In this document: piece by piece, positions 42,853 to 50,807 of the stretch
Layout: the number at the start of each line of letters is the position of its first letter
How positions within the stretch are numbered: the stretch's first letter is position 1
Source of the DNA: Tabrizicola flagellatus
Lineage (GTDB): Bacteria; Pseudomonadota; Alphaproteobacteria; Rhodobacterales; Rhodobacteraceae
Length of the DNA: 64,000 nt
Direction: 5' to 3'
Assembly: GCF_008271465.1 (NCBI RefSeq)
Contig: NZ_VMDU01000014.1
Span: forward strand, 1 to 64,000
Position numbers and translations under genes: made by a program
The notes under the pieces: model-generated
Told to the model about the DNA's origin: nothing
Seen by the model: the letters and a program-made list of their open reading frames with translations, nothing else
Database searches by the model: none

Positions 42853-43395
42853 TCAGGCGCGGGAGAGGAGCGAGGCGGGACGCATCCGCGCGAGGCTTTG
42901 CGTGACAAGGCCCGCGATCACCGCCTTGACCGCATCGCCCGGCAGGAAGGCGGCCGAGAGGAAGGCGGCCTCGCCCAGGGTTTTCCCCAGCATCACCGAC
43001 ATGCCGATGATGCCGAAGACGTAAAGCACGCCGATCCCGCCGATCACCGAGGCCGCGGTGGCCGCGACCATGGGCGAGAGCGTCGTGCGCTCCATGAACC
43101 AGCCGGTGACGAAGGCCGCGACGGGGAAGCCCACGAGGAAGCCGACCGAGGGCCCGGCAAAGACACCGATGCCGCCGCGCCCGCCCGACAGAAGCGGCAG
43201 GCCCGCGGCGACGAGCGCCAGGAACAGAAGCACCGCCAGCGCTCCGCGCCGCGCGCCAAGCACCGTGCCGCACAGCATGATCCCCAGCGATTGCGCGGTG
43301 ATCGGCACGCCGGCGGCGAGGTCGATCTTCGGGATCAGGCCCAGGACGGCGATCAGCGCGGCGAAAAGGGCGATGTGGGTCAGATTGCGTTCCAT
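42853..43395 (-). CDS. bioY: Biotin ECF transporter, substrate-binding subunit BioY
   Basis: 180 residues, six membrane helices. BioY signatures: LAAGVPITAQSLGIMLCGTVLGARRGALAVLLFLALVAAGLPLLSGGRGGIGVFAGPSVGFLVGFPVAA, with the Gly-rich loop and the later FLPGDAVKAVIAGL that holds the biotin-pocket residues. It captures biotin; with BioM and BioN it forms the full transporter. It is third in the minus-strand order bioM-bioN-bioY. Confidence 0.94.
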   Translation of the reverse strand: MERNLTHIALFAALIAVLGLIPKIDLAAGVPITAQSLGIMLCGTVLGARRGALAVLLFLALVAAGLPLLSGGRGGIGVFAGPSVGFLVGFPVAAFVTGWFMERTTLSPMVAATAASVIGGIGVLYVFGIIGMSVMLGKTLGEAAFLSAAFLPGDAVKAVIAGLVTQSLARMRPASLLSRA

Positions 43396-43420
43396 GATGT
43401 CCCCGTTCGTTCCCGGCCAT

Positions 43421-44017
43421 TTAATCAGCGCCGCCCCGGGCGCGCAAGGCCTCGGCCACCCGGTCCGCGTCGTCGAGTGCGGCCAGCACCGCCGGGACCA
43501 GCACCCGCCAGCGCGGCCGGCGGGGGGCGCGGGCGCGCCAGCTGGCCTCGATCTGGGCCATACGGTCCAGCATGACCGGGATGAAGCGGATCACCAGGGC
43601 AAAGGCCAGCGCGAGGCGGCGGGGCGGCAGGAGGGGCGACAGGGGGCGGGCTAGGTGCTCGAACACTGCCAGCATTTCGGACAGCCGCGTGGTCATGGTG
43701 ACGAAATTCGCCAGCGCCACCGCCGTCACCATCCTGAGCAGGATTGCCGCGCCGCCGGACAGGTCGGCGGTCCAGAGATGCCAGAGGCCGACCACCGCGA
43801 CGAAGGGCCAGAGCGGCCAGAGATGACGCGCGCCGGTCCGGGCAAAACGCCCGCCGCCGGTCAGATACAGCGCTACCGTGGCCAGAGCGGCGCCGGCCAG
43901 CGCCCAGGGCGAGGCGAGGAGGAACAGCCCCGTTGTCGCCAAGGCGAGCGCGGCCAGCTTCGCCCCGGCGGGCAGGCGGTGCGCCCAGGTCTCAACCGGC
44001 GAGGTCAGCGTCAGCAT
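43421..44017 (-). CDS. bioN: Biotin ECF transporter, transmembrane subunit BioN
   Basis: 198 residues from the ATG at 44017, overlapping bioM by 26 bases. EcfT-type membrane protein with the coupling motifs near the C-terminus (ALVIRFIPVMLDRMAQIEASWRARAPRRP, the Ala-Arg-Ala signature) that bind the ATPase. Hydrophobic helices precede it. Translationally coupled to bioM. Confidence 0.92.
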   Translation of the reverse strand: MLTLTSPVETWAHRLPAGAKLAALALATTGLFLLASPWALAGAALATVALYLTGGGRFARTGARHLWPLWPFVAVVGLWHLWTADLSGGAAILLRMVTAVALANFVTMTTRLSEMLAVFEHLARPLSPLLPPRRLALAFALVIRFIPVMLDRMAQIEASWRARAPRRPRWRVLVPAVLAALDDADRVAEALRARGGAD

Positions 44018-44723
44018 CTTCCGCTCCGATCCGGGCCATTTCGGCGGTGAAGGCGGGCAGCACCAAGTCGGGCGGGCCGTCGAGCGCGATGCGCCCGGAG
44101 TCCAGCCAGAGCACCCGGTCACAGGTGCCAAGCGTCGCCGGGTCGTGGGTGATCGTCACCAGGCGCTGCGGCAGGGCGGCGAAGCGGCGGGCAAGCCGCG
44201 CCTGCGTCGGCAGGTCGAGCCCGGCCAGCGGTTCGTCCAAGAGGATCGTGCGCGGCGCCATCAGCAGGACCGAGAGCAGGCAGAGGTAATGCCGCTGCCC
44301 CTGGCTGAGGCTGGCGACCGGCACGCCGGCCCAATGCGCGCGCCCCTCGGCGGCAAGCGCGGCATGGGCACGGGCCAGCGCCTCGGACTGAGGCATTCCC
44401 TGCTGGGCAAGGCCGAAGGCCAGCTCCTCCTCGACCGTGGGAAAGAGGATCTGGTGGTCGGGATTCTGGAACAGGATGCCAAGGGCCGCGACCGCGGCGC
44501 GGCGGTCGGCGAAGGGATCGAAGCCCTCGACCCGGACCGTGCCCGTGTCGGGCGCGATCAGCCCGGCGATCAGGCGCAGAAGCGTGGTCTTGCCCGATCC
44601 GTTGCGGCCGAGGATGCCGATGCGGCGCTCGGTGAGGGTGAGATCGATCCGCTCCAGCACCGGGCGCCCGCCAAGCCGGAGGCTGGCCGAGGCGATCTCG
44701 ATGCCGAGGGAGGGGTCAGGCAT
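43992..44723 (-). CDS. bioM: Biotin ECF transporter, ATPase subunit BioM
   Basis: 243 residues. ABC ATPase: Walker A GRNGSGKTTL near residue 39, Q-loop FQNPDHQILFPTVEEELAFG (ECF-type wording), signature LSQGQRHYLCLLSVLL, Walker B ILLDEPLAGLD and H-loop TITHD. It powers biotin uptake with BioN and BioY. First gene of the bioMNY unit. No BioR-type box was recognised in the short upstream region. Confidence 0.93.
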   Translation of the reverse strand: MPDPSLGIEIASASLRLGGRPVLERIDLTLTERRIGILGRNGSGKTTLLRLIAGLIAPDTGTVRVEGFDPFADRRAAVAALGILFQNPDHQILFPTVEEELAFGLAQQGMPQSEALARAHAALAAEGRAHWAGVPVASLSQGQRHYLCLLSVLLMAPRTILLDEPLAGLDLPTQARLARRFAALPQRLVTITHDPATLGTCDRVLWLDSGRIALDGPPDLVLPAFTAEMARIGAEDADADLAG

Positions 44724-44796
44724 GGGCGGCCCTGCGGTGAACTGGCGGTGCTTCTAGCCGCTTGTGCCCGCCGGCGGAAGGGGCGGGAGGCAAATG

Positions 44797-44824
44797 AAAA
44801 CCCCGGGCCGTTGCGGGCCCGGGG
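44797..44824 (-). terminator. Intrinsic terminator of the glycine-zipper lipoprotein gene
   Basis: CCCCGGGCC and GGCCCGGGG form a strong stem around a short loop. On the minus strand it is followed by TTTT. It lies 35 bases downstream of the lipoprotein gene and upstream of bioM. Confidence 0.85.
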
Positions 44825-44858
44825 CTCAAGGGTGACCGGCCGGGGAGCCGGATGCGCC

Positions 44859-45122
44859 TTACTGGCAGTCGGCGATGAAGCGGTTGCCGTACTGGTCGCG
44901 GTAGTAGCACTTGCCGCGCTGCGGGGCGGGGCCGAGGAGCTGCGAGGCGGCAACGCCGGCGATCGCGCCGATGACGGCACCCTTTTCGCGGTCCTTGTCC
45001 GACGAGACCGCCGCCCCGACCGCCGCCCCGCCGAGGGCGCCGATGGCCGCATTCTGCTCGGCCGGGGTGCAGGCGGCCAGCCCGGCCACGAAGAGGGGAA
45101 GGATCAGGAGGGAACGTTTCAT
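44859..45122 (-). CDS. Glycine-zipper lipoprotein
   Basis: 87 residues. Lipobox GLAAC (Cys near 18) after a hydrophobic signal, then a glycine-zipper (AAIGALGGAAVGAAVSS and KGAVIGAIAGVAASQ) and a C-terminal Cys pair (KCYYRDQYGNRFIADC) that may form a disulfide. Glycine-zipper lipoproteins sit in the outer membrane; no exact function is known. A similar small protein is encoded at 62838-63056. It has its own terminator. Confidence 0.8.
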   Translation of the reverse strand: MKRSLLILPLFVAGLAACTPAEQNAAIGALGGAAVGAAVSSDKDREKGAVIGAIAGVAASQLLGPAPQRGKCYYRDQYGNRFIADCQ

Positions 45123-45240
45123 TCTGAGTGCTCCGAAAGGGTGAGTCTACACGCCGAGTGTAACGTCATGTTCCGGCGATGGTGCCATCGTCTTGCGGCA
45201 TGGGCGGATTCCGACCGACCGGCAGCGGCGCGAGCCGGTC

Positions 45241-46518
45241 TCAGCCCGCCCGCGCGGCGGCGACCGAGGCTTCGAGGATCTCCATCGCCTCGGCGAAATG
45301 GGCGTCGGGGATGGTGATGGGGGCGAGGAAGCGGATCACGTTGCCGTAGACGCCGCAGGTGAGCAGGATCAGCCCGCGCTTCTGCGCCTCCATCCGCACC
45401 CGGCCGGTGAAGCCCGCGTCGGGTTCCTTCGTGCCGGGCTTGCCGAATTCGACCGCAACCATGAAGCCCGGCCCGCGGATGTCGATGATTTCCGGCGTGG
45501 TGGCACGCATCGCCTCGAGCCGCTGCTTCAGCCGGCTGCCGAGTTCATTGGCACGAGCGCAGAGGTCCTCCTCCTCGATCACGTCGAGAACGGCGTTGGC
45601 GGCGGCGATGCCCAGCGGGTTGCCGGCATAGGTGCCGCCGAGGCCGCCGGGGTTCGCGGCATCCATCAGCTCGGCCCGGCCGGTGACGGCCGCGAGCGGA
45701 AGGCCGCCAGCAAGGCCCTTGGCCATGGTGGTCAGGTCGGCGGCGACGCCGTGCATCTCCATCGCGAAGAGGTTCCCGGTGCGGGCAAAGCCGGTCTGCA
45801 CCTCGTCGGCGATCATGACGATGCCGTGCTGGTCGCAAAGCGCCCGGATCGCCTTCACCAGATCGGTCGGCGCAGGGTAGAAGCCGCCTTCGCCCTGCAC
45901 GGGCTCGAAGATGATCGCGGCGACGCGGGCCGGGTCGAGGTCGGCCTTGAACAGTTTCTCGATGCCAGCCATGGCGTCCCTGGTGGAGATCCCGTGCGGC
46001 TCCATCGGGAACGGGACGTGGAAGACATCGGGCATCATCGCGCCGAAGCCCTTCTTGTAGGGCTCGACCTTGCCGGTCAGCGACATGCCCATGAAGGTGC
46101 GACCGTGGAAGCCGCCGCCGAAGGCGATGACGGCGTTGCGGCCCGTGGCGATGCGGGCGATCTTGATCGCGTTCTCGCAGGCCTCGGCGCCAGTGGTGAC
46201 GAAGATCGTCTTTTTCTTGAAGTCGCCCGGCACCTTCTCGTTCAGGCGCTCGGCCAGGCGGATATAGTTTTCATAGGGCATCACCTGGTGGCAGGTGTGG
46301 GTGAACTTCTGCATCTGGTTGGCCACGGCGGCCATGACCTTCGGATGGCAATGCCCGGTATTGACCACCGCGATCCCGGCGGCGAAGTCGATGTAGCGGT
46401 TGCCCTCGATGTCCCAGACCTCGGAGTTCAGCGCCCGATCCGCATAGATCTGCGTCATCATCCCCACCCCGCGCGAGATGGCATCGTCGCGGCGCTTGGC
46501 TACTTCGGCGTTCAGCAT
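45241..46518 (-). CDS. gabT: 4-aminobutyrate aminotransferase
   Basis: 425 residues. Class III PLP aminotransferase: FAAGIAVVNTGHCHPKVMAAV, VTTGAEACENAIKIAR, FGGGFHGRTFMGMSLTGK, the PLP Asp in MIADEVQTGFARTG, and the Schiff-base Lys in TTMAKGLAGGLPLAAVTG. GABA transaminase is the best match, although related omega-transaminases share these motifs. No gabD is adjacent. A perfect dyad ATTTGATCAAAT lies upstream (46585-46596). Confidence 0.9.
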   Translation of the reverse strand: MLNAEVAKRRDDAISRGVGMMTQIYADRALNSEVWDIEGNRYIDFAAGIAVVNTGHCHPKVMAAVANQMQKFTHTCHQVMPYENYIRLAERLNEKVPGDFKKKTIFVTTGAEACENAIKIARIATGRNAVIAFGGGFHGRTFMGMSLTGKVEPYKKGFGAMMPDVFHVPFPMEPHGISTRDAMAGIEKLFKADLDPARVAAIIFEPVQGEGGFYPAPTDLVKAIRALCDQHGIVMIADEVQTGFARTGNLFAMEMHGVAADLTTMAKGLAGGLPLAAVTGRAELMDAANPGGLGGTYAGNPLGIAAANAVLDVIEEEDLCARANELGSRLKQRLEAMRATTPEIIDIRGPGFMVAVEFGKPGTKEPDAGFTGRVRMEAQKRGLILLTCGVYGNVIRFLAPITIPDAHFAEAMEILEASVAAARAG

Positions 46519-46584
46519 GGTCTTCGCTCCCCAGAAAGCATGACACCCCCGGAGGACAGACTCGGGCCACGGGGTCTTTCGGTC

Positions 46585-46596
46585 ATTTGATCAAAT
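46585..46596 (-). promoter_or_regulatory. Palindrome upstream of gabT
   Basis: ATTTGATCAAAT is a perfect 12-base dyad 66 bases upstream of the gabT start, in the gap towards dprA. It is AT-rich against a GC-rich background and could bind a GntR-type or other repressor. It does not have the N4 gap of an FnrL site. Confidence 0.45.
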
Positions 46597-46704
46597 ATTC
46601 CGGAGGACTGCAATCCTTGTGACGGCAAAGCTTCCTTGCGGGATTCAGCATTCGTTAACCCTCGTCGGGGCAGACTGGCGCGAGGCGATGCGACGGGGGA
46701 CGGG

Positions 46705-47850
46705 ATGGCGGATGGTCAGCTTGCGGAACGGGCTGCCGGTCTGAGCGCCGAGGAACGGCGGGACCGGCTGCGCCTGGTCCGGTCGCGGCGGGTGGGCGCC
46801 GTCACCTATCACCGGCTGATGGCAGAGCATGGCTCGGCCGCCGCGGCGCTGGCGGCGCTGCCTGCAATCGCGGCCGCCGCCGGGGTCGAGGGCTATGAGT
46901 GCTGCCCGGTGGGCGTCGCCCTGGCCGAGGAACGCCGGGGCCTTGCCGCCGGTGCCCGGCTGCTGGTCCATGGCGAGGCGGACTATCCCCGTGCCCTTCT
47001 GGACCTTCCCGACGCGCCGCCGGTGCTGTGGGCGATAGGGGAGGTGGCGCTGTTGAACCGGCCCGCGATCGGCATGGTCGGGGCGCGGAACGCCTCGTCC
47101 CTTGGCATGCGCATGGCGCGCAGGCTGGGTCAGGGTCTGGCCGAGGCGGGGCTGACGGTCGTCTCGGGCCTCGCGCGTGGCGTCGATGCCGCGGCGCACG
47201 AGGCGGCGCTGGACTGCGCGGGGGGGACGGTTGCGGTGATGGCGGGCGGGATCGACGTGATCTACCCGGCCGAGAACGCGGCTCTGGCCCGCCGGATCGA
47301 CGAAAAGGGCTGCCGGATCAGCGAGCATCCGCCCGGCCTCGAACCCCAGGCCCGGCATTTCCCGCTGCGCAACCGGATCGTGGCCGGCCTGTCGCGGGCC
47401 GTCGTGGTGGTCGAGGCCGCGGCGAAATCGGGCAGCCTGATCACCGCCCGCGCCGCTCTGGACTATGGGCGCGAGGTGATGGCGGTGCCCGGGCACCCCT
47501 TCGATGCCCGCGCCTCGGGCTGCAACATGCTGATCCGCGATGGCGCGGTGCTGGTGCGCGGTCCGCAGGACGTGCTGGAGGCGCTGGGCGCGCCCGGCCC
47601 CGTCTGCCGCGACGCAGGGCCCGTGGCCCGGCCCTTGCCCGGGCCGGTAGCGCCGCAGCGCCCGCTGAAGGAGGTGGCGCTGTTGCACGCGATGATCCTG
47701 GATCGCCTGGGGCCCAACCCGCTGGCCGAGGATCAGCTGATGCGCGACCTCGATGTCAGCCCGGCCCAGCTTGCCCCCGAACTCCTGACGCTGGAGCTTG
47801 ACGGCCGCATCGCGCGCCAGCCGGGTGGCCTTCTGGCACGGGTGGACTGA
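46705..47850 (+). CDS. dprA: DNA-processing protein DprA
   Basis: 381 residues from the ATG at 46705 with GGGGGACGGG upstream. Rossmann-like core: IGMVGARNASSLGMRMARRLGQGLAEAGLTVVSGLARGVDAAAHEAAL, then GGIDVIYPAENAAL and ISEHPPG..HFPLRNRIVAGLSRAVVVVEAA. A C-terminal winged-helix part ends in LDGRIARQPGGLLARV. DprA loads RecA on incoming single-stranded DNA. Followed by topA, a frequent pairing in alphaproteobacteria. A family 1 palindrome starts seven bases after the stop. Confidence 0.93.
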   Translation: MADGQLAERAAGLSAEERRDRLRLVRSRRVGAVTYHRLMAEHGSAAAALAALPAIAAAAGVEGYECCPVGVALAEERRGLAAGARLLVHGEADYPRALLDLPDAPPVLWAIGEVALLNRPAIGMVGARNASSLGMRMARRLGQGLAEAGLTVVSGLARGVDAAAHEAALDCAGGTVAVMAGGIDVIYPAENAALARRIDEKGCRISEHPPGLEPQARHFPLRNRIVAGLSRAVVVVEAAAKSGSLITARAALDYGREVMAVPGHPFDARASGCNMLIRDGAVLVRGPQDVLEALGAPGPVCRDAGPVARPLPGPVAPQRPLKEVALLHAMILDRLGPNPLAEDQLMRDLDVSPAQLAPELLTLELDGRIARQPGGLLARVD

Positions 47851-47856
47851 CGACCC

Positions 47857-47923
47857 GCTCATCCCTTCCTTCGGTCGGTCTTCGCTGGCCCCCGCGAGAA
47901 GCGACCGGAGGGGAGCGCCGAGC
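47857..47923. repeat. Intergenic palindrome, family 1, copy 4
   Basis: Arms GCTCATCCCTTCCTTCGGTC and GACCGGAGGGGAGCGCCGAGC, close in wording to copy 2 (21425-21490). It lies between dprA and topA, which point the same way, so it is not restricted to convergent pairs. Confidence 0.65.
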
Positions 47924-47999
47924 CGCCCCCGGTTGACAAGCGCGCGCCTTCCCCCACATGGTGCCGCGCCATTCGCCGGCCCGGGAGTTTCAGGAAAGC

Positions 48000-50582
48000 A
48001 TGCCAGTCGTCGTCGTCGAATCCCCCGCCAAGGCCAAGACAATCAACAAGTATCTCGGCCCGGACTTCACCGTGCTTGCCTCCTACGGCCATGTCCGCGA
48101 CCTGCCGGCCAAGGACGGTTCGGTCGATCCCGAGCATGGATTCGAAATGCTCTGGGAGGTGGCGCCCGAGTCGAAGAAGCATGTCCGCGCCATTGCCGAG
48201 GCGCTGAAATCCGACGACACGCTGATCCTGGCCACCGACCCCGACCGCGAGGGCGAGGCGATCAGCTGGCACCTGAAGGAAGCCCTGCAATCCAGCCTGA
48301 AGAAAGGGAAAAAGGTCGCCCGCGTCACCTTCAACGCGATCACCAGGGACGCGGTGACGAAGGCGATGCAGGAGCCGCGCGAGGTCGATCAGGCGCTGGT
48401 CGAGGCCTACCTCGCCCGTCGCGCGCTGGATTACCTGGTGGGTTTCACCCTGTCGCCAGTCCTCTGGCGCAAGCTGCCGGGTGCGCGTTCGGCGGGGCGG
48501 GTGCAATCGGTCTGCCTGCGGCTGATCGTCGAGCGCGAGATGGAGATCGAGGCCTTCAAGGCGCAGGAATACTGGACGGTGAAGGCCGTCTTCCGCACGC
48601 CGAGGGGCCAGGAGTTCGAGGCGGGGATGGTCACGCTGGGGGGCAGGAAGCTCGCCAAGTTCGACATCTCCACCGCGACCGCGGCGGAGCTGGCCGTGCA
48701 GGCGGCCAAGTCGCGCGATTTCAAGGTGGCGGCGGTCGAATCGAAGCCCGCGACGCGCAACCCCTGGCCGCCCTTCATGACCTCGACCCTGCAGCAGGAG
48801 GCCAGCCGCAAGTACGGCATGGGCGCCAAGCAGTGCATGAACGCGGCGCAACGGCTCTACGAGGCGGGCTACATCACCTACATGCGGACCGACGGGATCG
48901 ACATGGCGCCCGAGGCGGTCATGGCCGCACGCGACGAGATCAGGCGGCGTTTCGGCGACAGCTACGTTCCGGAATCTCCGAGAATGTACAAGAACAAGGC
49001 CAAGAATGCTCAGGAAGCGCATGAATGCATCCGGCCGACGGACATGGGCCTCGGGCCCGAGAAGATCCGGGTCGAGGAGGACCAGCGCAAGCTCTATGAG
49101 CTGATCTGGAAGCGCACGATCGCCAGCCAGATGGCGGCGGCGCGGATGGAGCGGACGGCGGTGGACATCGCCAGTCCAGACGGCGAGGTCGGGTTCCGGG
49201 CCACCGGGCAGGTCGTGCTGTTCGACGGCTATCTGAAGGTCTACGACCAGGGCCGCGACGACCGGCAGGAGGGCGAGGAGGACGAGGAGGGCCGCCTGCC
49301 GCAGCTGATGCAGGGCGAGGGGCTGGACAAGGGCGCGGTCACGCCCGAGCAGCATTTCACCCAGCCCCCGCCGCGCTATACCGAGGCGACGCTGGTCAAG
49401 CGGATGGAAGAGCTGGGGATCGGCCGGCCCTCGACCTATGCCTCGATCCTGAGCACGATCGTGGACCGCGAATATGTGCGCAAGGACAAGAACCGCCTGA
49501 TCCCCGAGGACAAGGGGCGGCTGGTGACGGCGTTCCTCGCGAACTTCTTCAAGCGGTACGTCGAATACGATTTCACCGCCGACCTCGAGGCGGAACTGGA
49601 CGATGTCTCGGCCGGGGAGCGCGACTACAAGGACGTTCTGGCCCGCTTCTGGCGCGACTTCAGTGCGGCAGTTGCGGAGACGGCGGAGCTGCGGATCGGC
49701 GAGGTGCTGGAGAAGCTGGACGAGTTCCTCGCGCCCCACCTTTACCCGCCGCGCGCCGATGGGGGCGATCCCCGCATCTGCCCGGCATGCGGGACGGGGC
49801 GGCTGCATCTGAAGACCGCGCGGTCGGGCGGGGCCTTCATCGGCTGCGGGAACTATCCCGAGTGCCGCTATACGCGGCCCTTGGCGGGGGATGCGGAGGC
49901 GGTCGCCTCGGACGGGCGGGTGCTGGGGCAGGACGAGAACGGTGTGGAGATTTCGCTCCGCGCCGGCCGGTTCGGGCCCTATGTCCAGCGCGGCGAGGCG
50001 ACCGAGGCCAACCCCAAGCCCGACCGGGCGAGCCTGCCGAAGGGGTGGTCGCCAGACACGCTGACGCTGGAGCGGGCCTTGCAGCTTCTGTCGCTGCCGC
50101 GCGAGGTCGGGCCGCATCCCGAGGACGGGGTGATGGTCGAGGCGGGGATCGGGCGGTTCGGGCCTTACGTGAAGCACGGGTCGGTCTATGCGAACCTGCC
50201 CGAGGTGGAGGAGGTCTTCACCATCGGGATGAACCGGGCCGTGGAAGTGCTGGCCCAGAAGGCCTCGCGCGGGCGGGGCAGGGCGGCGCCGGCGGGGCCG
50301 CTGAAGGTGCTGGGGGCGCATCCCGATGGCGGTGAGGTGCAGGTCATGCCCGGCCGCTATGGGCCCTATGTGAAGTGGGAAAAGGTCAACGCGACCCTGC
50401 CCAAGGGGATGGAGCCCGAGGCGGTCACGCTGGAGGAGGCGCTGGCCCTGATCGCCGAGAAGGCGGGCAAGTCGGGGACGAAGAAGAAGGCCGCGCCGAA
50501 GAAGGCGGCGGGGAAGCCTGCGGCGAAGAAGGCGGCTCCGAAAAAGGCTCCGGCGACGAAGAAGGCGGCTTCGGGGACCTGA
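48000..50582 (+). CDS. topA: DNA topoisomerase I
   Basis: 860 residues from the ATG at 48000. TOPRIM: MPVVVVESPAKAKTI with the later DPDREGEAISWHL. The active-site Tyr is in YITYMRTDGID near residue 299. A C-terminal zinc ribbon (RICPACGTGRLHLKTA..GGAFIGCGNYPECRYTRPL) is followed by repeated RFGPYVQRG-type modules and a Lys/Ala-rich tail (KKKAAPKKAAGKPAAKK). It relaxes negative supercoils. The tail is a normal basic extension in this family. Confidence 0.97.
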   Translation: MPVVVVESPAKAKTINKYLGPDFTVLASYGHVRDLPAKDGSVDPEHGFEMLWEVAPESKKHVRAIAEALKSDDTLILATDPDREGEAISWHLKEALQSSLKKGKKVARVTFNAITRDAVTKAMQEPREVDQALVEAYLARRALDYLVGFTLSPVLWRKLPGARSAGRVQSVCLRLIVEREMEIEAFKAQEYWTVKAVFRTPRGQEFEAGMVTLGGRKLAKFDISTATAAELAVQAAKSRDFKVAAVESKPATRNPWPPFMTSTLQQEASRKYGMGAKQCMNAAQRLYEAGYITYMRTDGIDMAPEAVMAARDEIRRRFGDSYVPESPRMYKNKAKNAQEAHECIRPTDMGLGPEKIRVEEDQRKLYELIWKRTIASQMAAARMERTAVDIASPDGEVGFRATGQVVLFDGYLKVYDQGRDDRQEGEEDEEGRLPQLMQGEGLDKGAVTPEQHFTQPPPRYTEATLVKRMEELGIGRPSTYASILSTIVDREYVRKDKNRLIPEDKGRLVTAFLANFFKRYVEYDFTADLEAELDDVSAGERDYKDVLARFWRDFSAAVAETAELRIGEVLEKLDEFLAPHLYPPRADGGDPRICPACGTGRLHLKTARSGGAFIGCGNYPECRYTRPLAGDAEAVASDGRVLGQDENGVEISLRAGRFGPYVQRGEATEANPKPDRASLPKGWSPDTLTLERALQLLSLPREVGPHPEDGVMVEAGIGRFGPYVKHGSVYANLPEVEEVFTIGMNRAVEVLAQKASRGRGRAAPAGPLKVLGAHPDGGEVQVMPGRYGPYVKWEKVNATLPKGMEPEAVTLEEALALIAEKAGKSGTKKKAAPKKAAGKPAAKKAAPKKAPATKKAASGT

Positions 50583-50583
50583 G

Positions 50584-50598
50584 TGTCCACGGTGGACA
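50584..50598. repeat. Short dyad repeat TGTCCACGGTGGACA, copy 2
   Basis: The same 15 bases as at 34327-34341, starting one base after the topA stop. Arms of seven bases around one central base. Confidence 0.5.
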
Positions 50599-50668
50599 TT
50601 TCCGGATTTTCTTTCCGGATCAGAAGGTTGCTTGTGGGCTTTAGGGATTTCTTTACCGGCAGCCGATG

Positions 50669-50720
50669 AGCCCCCACCCCCATCCCCGCCCCACGGTGGG
50701 GGAGGGGAGGTGCGGGGTGG
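50669..50720. repeat. GC-rich palindromic element, family 2, copy 3 (intergenic)
   Basis: CCCCCACCCCCATCCCCGCC followed by CCACGGTGGGGGAGGGGAGG and TGCGGGGTGG. Shares the GGGGGAGGGGAGG block with copy 1 inside the ligase gene. This copy is in intergenic DNA downstream of topA. Confidence 0.65.
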
Positions 50721-50741
50721 AAGCGGTATGCAACCGTGCGG

Positions 50742-50801
50742 CCGGGAGCAAATCTTTTCGAAAAGATTTGCCAAAAGTTTTCGAAAACTTTTGGCTCCCG
50801 G
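50742..50801. repeat. Nested triple palindrome between topA and choV
   Basis: An outer pair CCGGGAG/CTCCCGG encloses two adjacent perfect AT-rich palindromes, of 22 bases (arms CAAATCTTTTC and GAAAAGATTTG) and 24 bases (arms CCAAAAGTTTTC and GAAAACTTTTGG). Almost all 60 bases can pair. It lies six bases before the choV stop and 159 bases after topA, so it may terminate both, or be a mobile repeat. Confidence 0.75.
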
Positions 50802-50807
50802 TCCGAC

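Noticed and set aside
47859-50774. A minus-strand open frame of 971 codons opposite topA
   Set aside because: The plus-strand topA is unmistakable. The antisense frame has a low-complexity Arg/His/Leu composition and no motifs.
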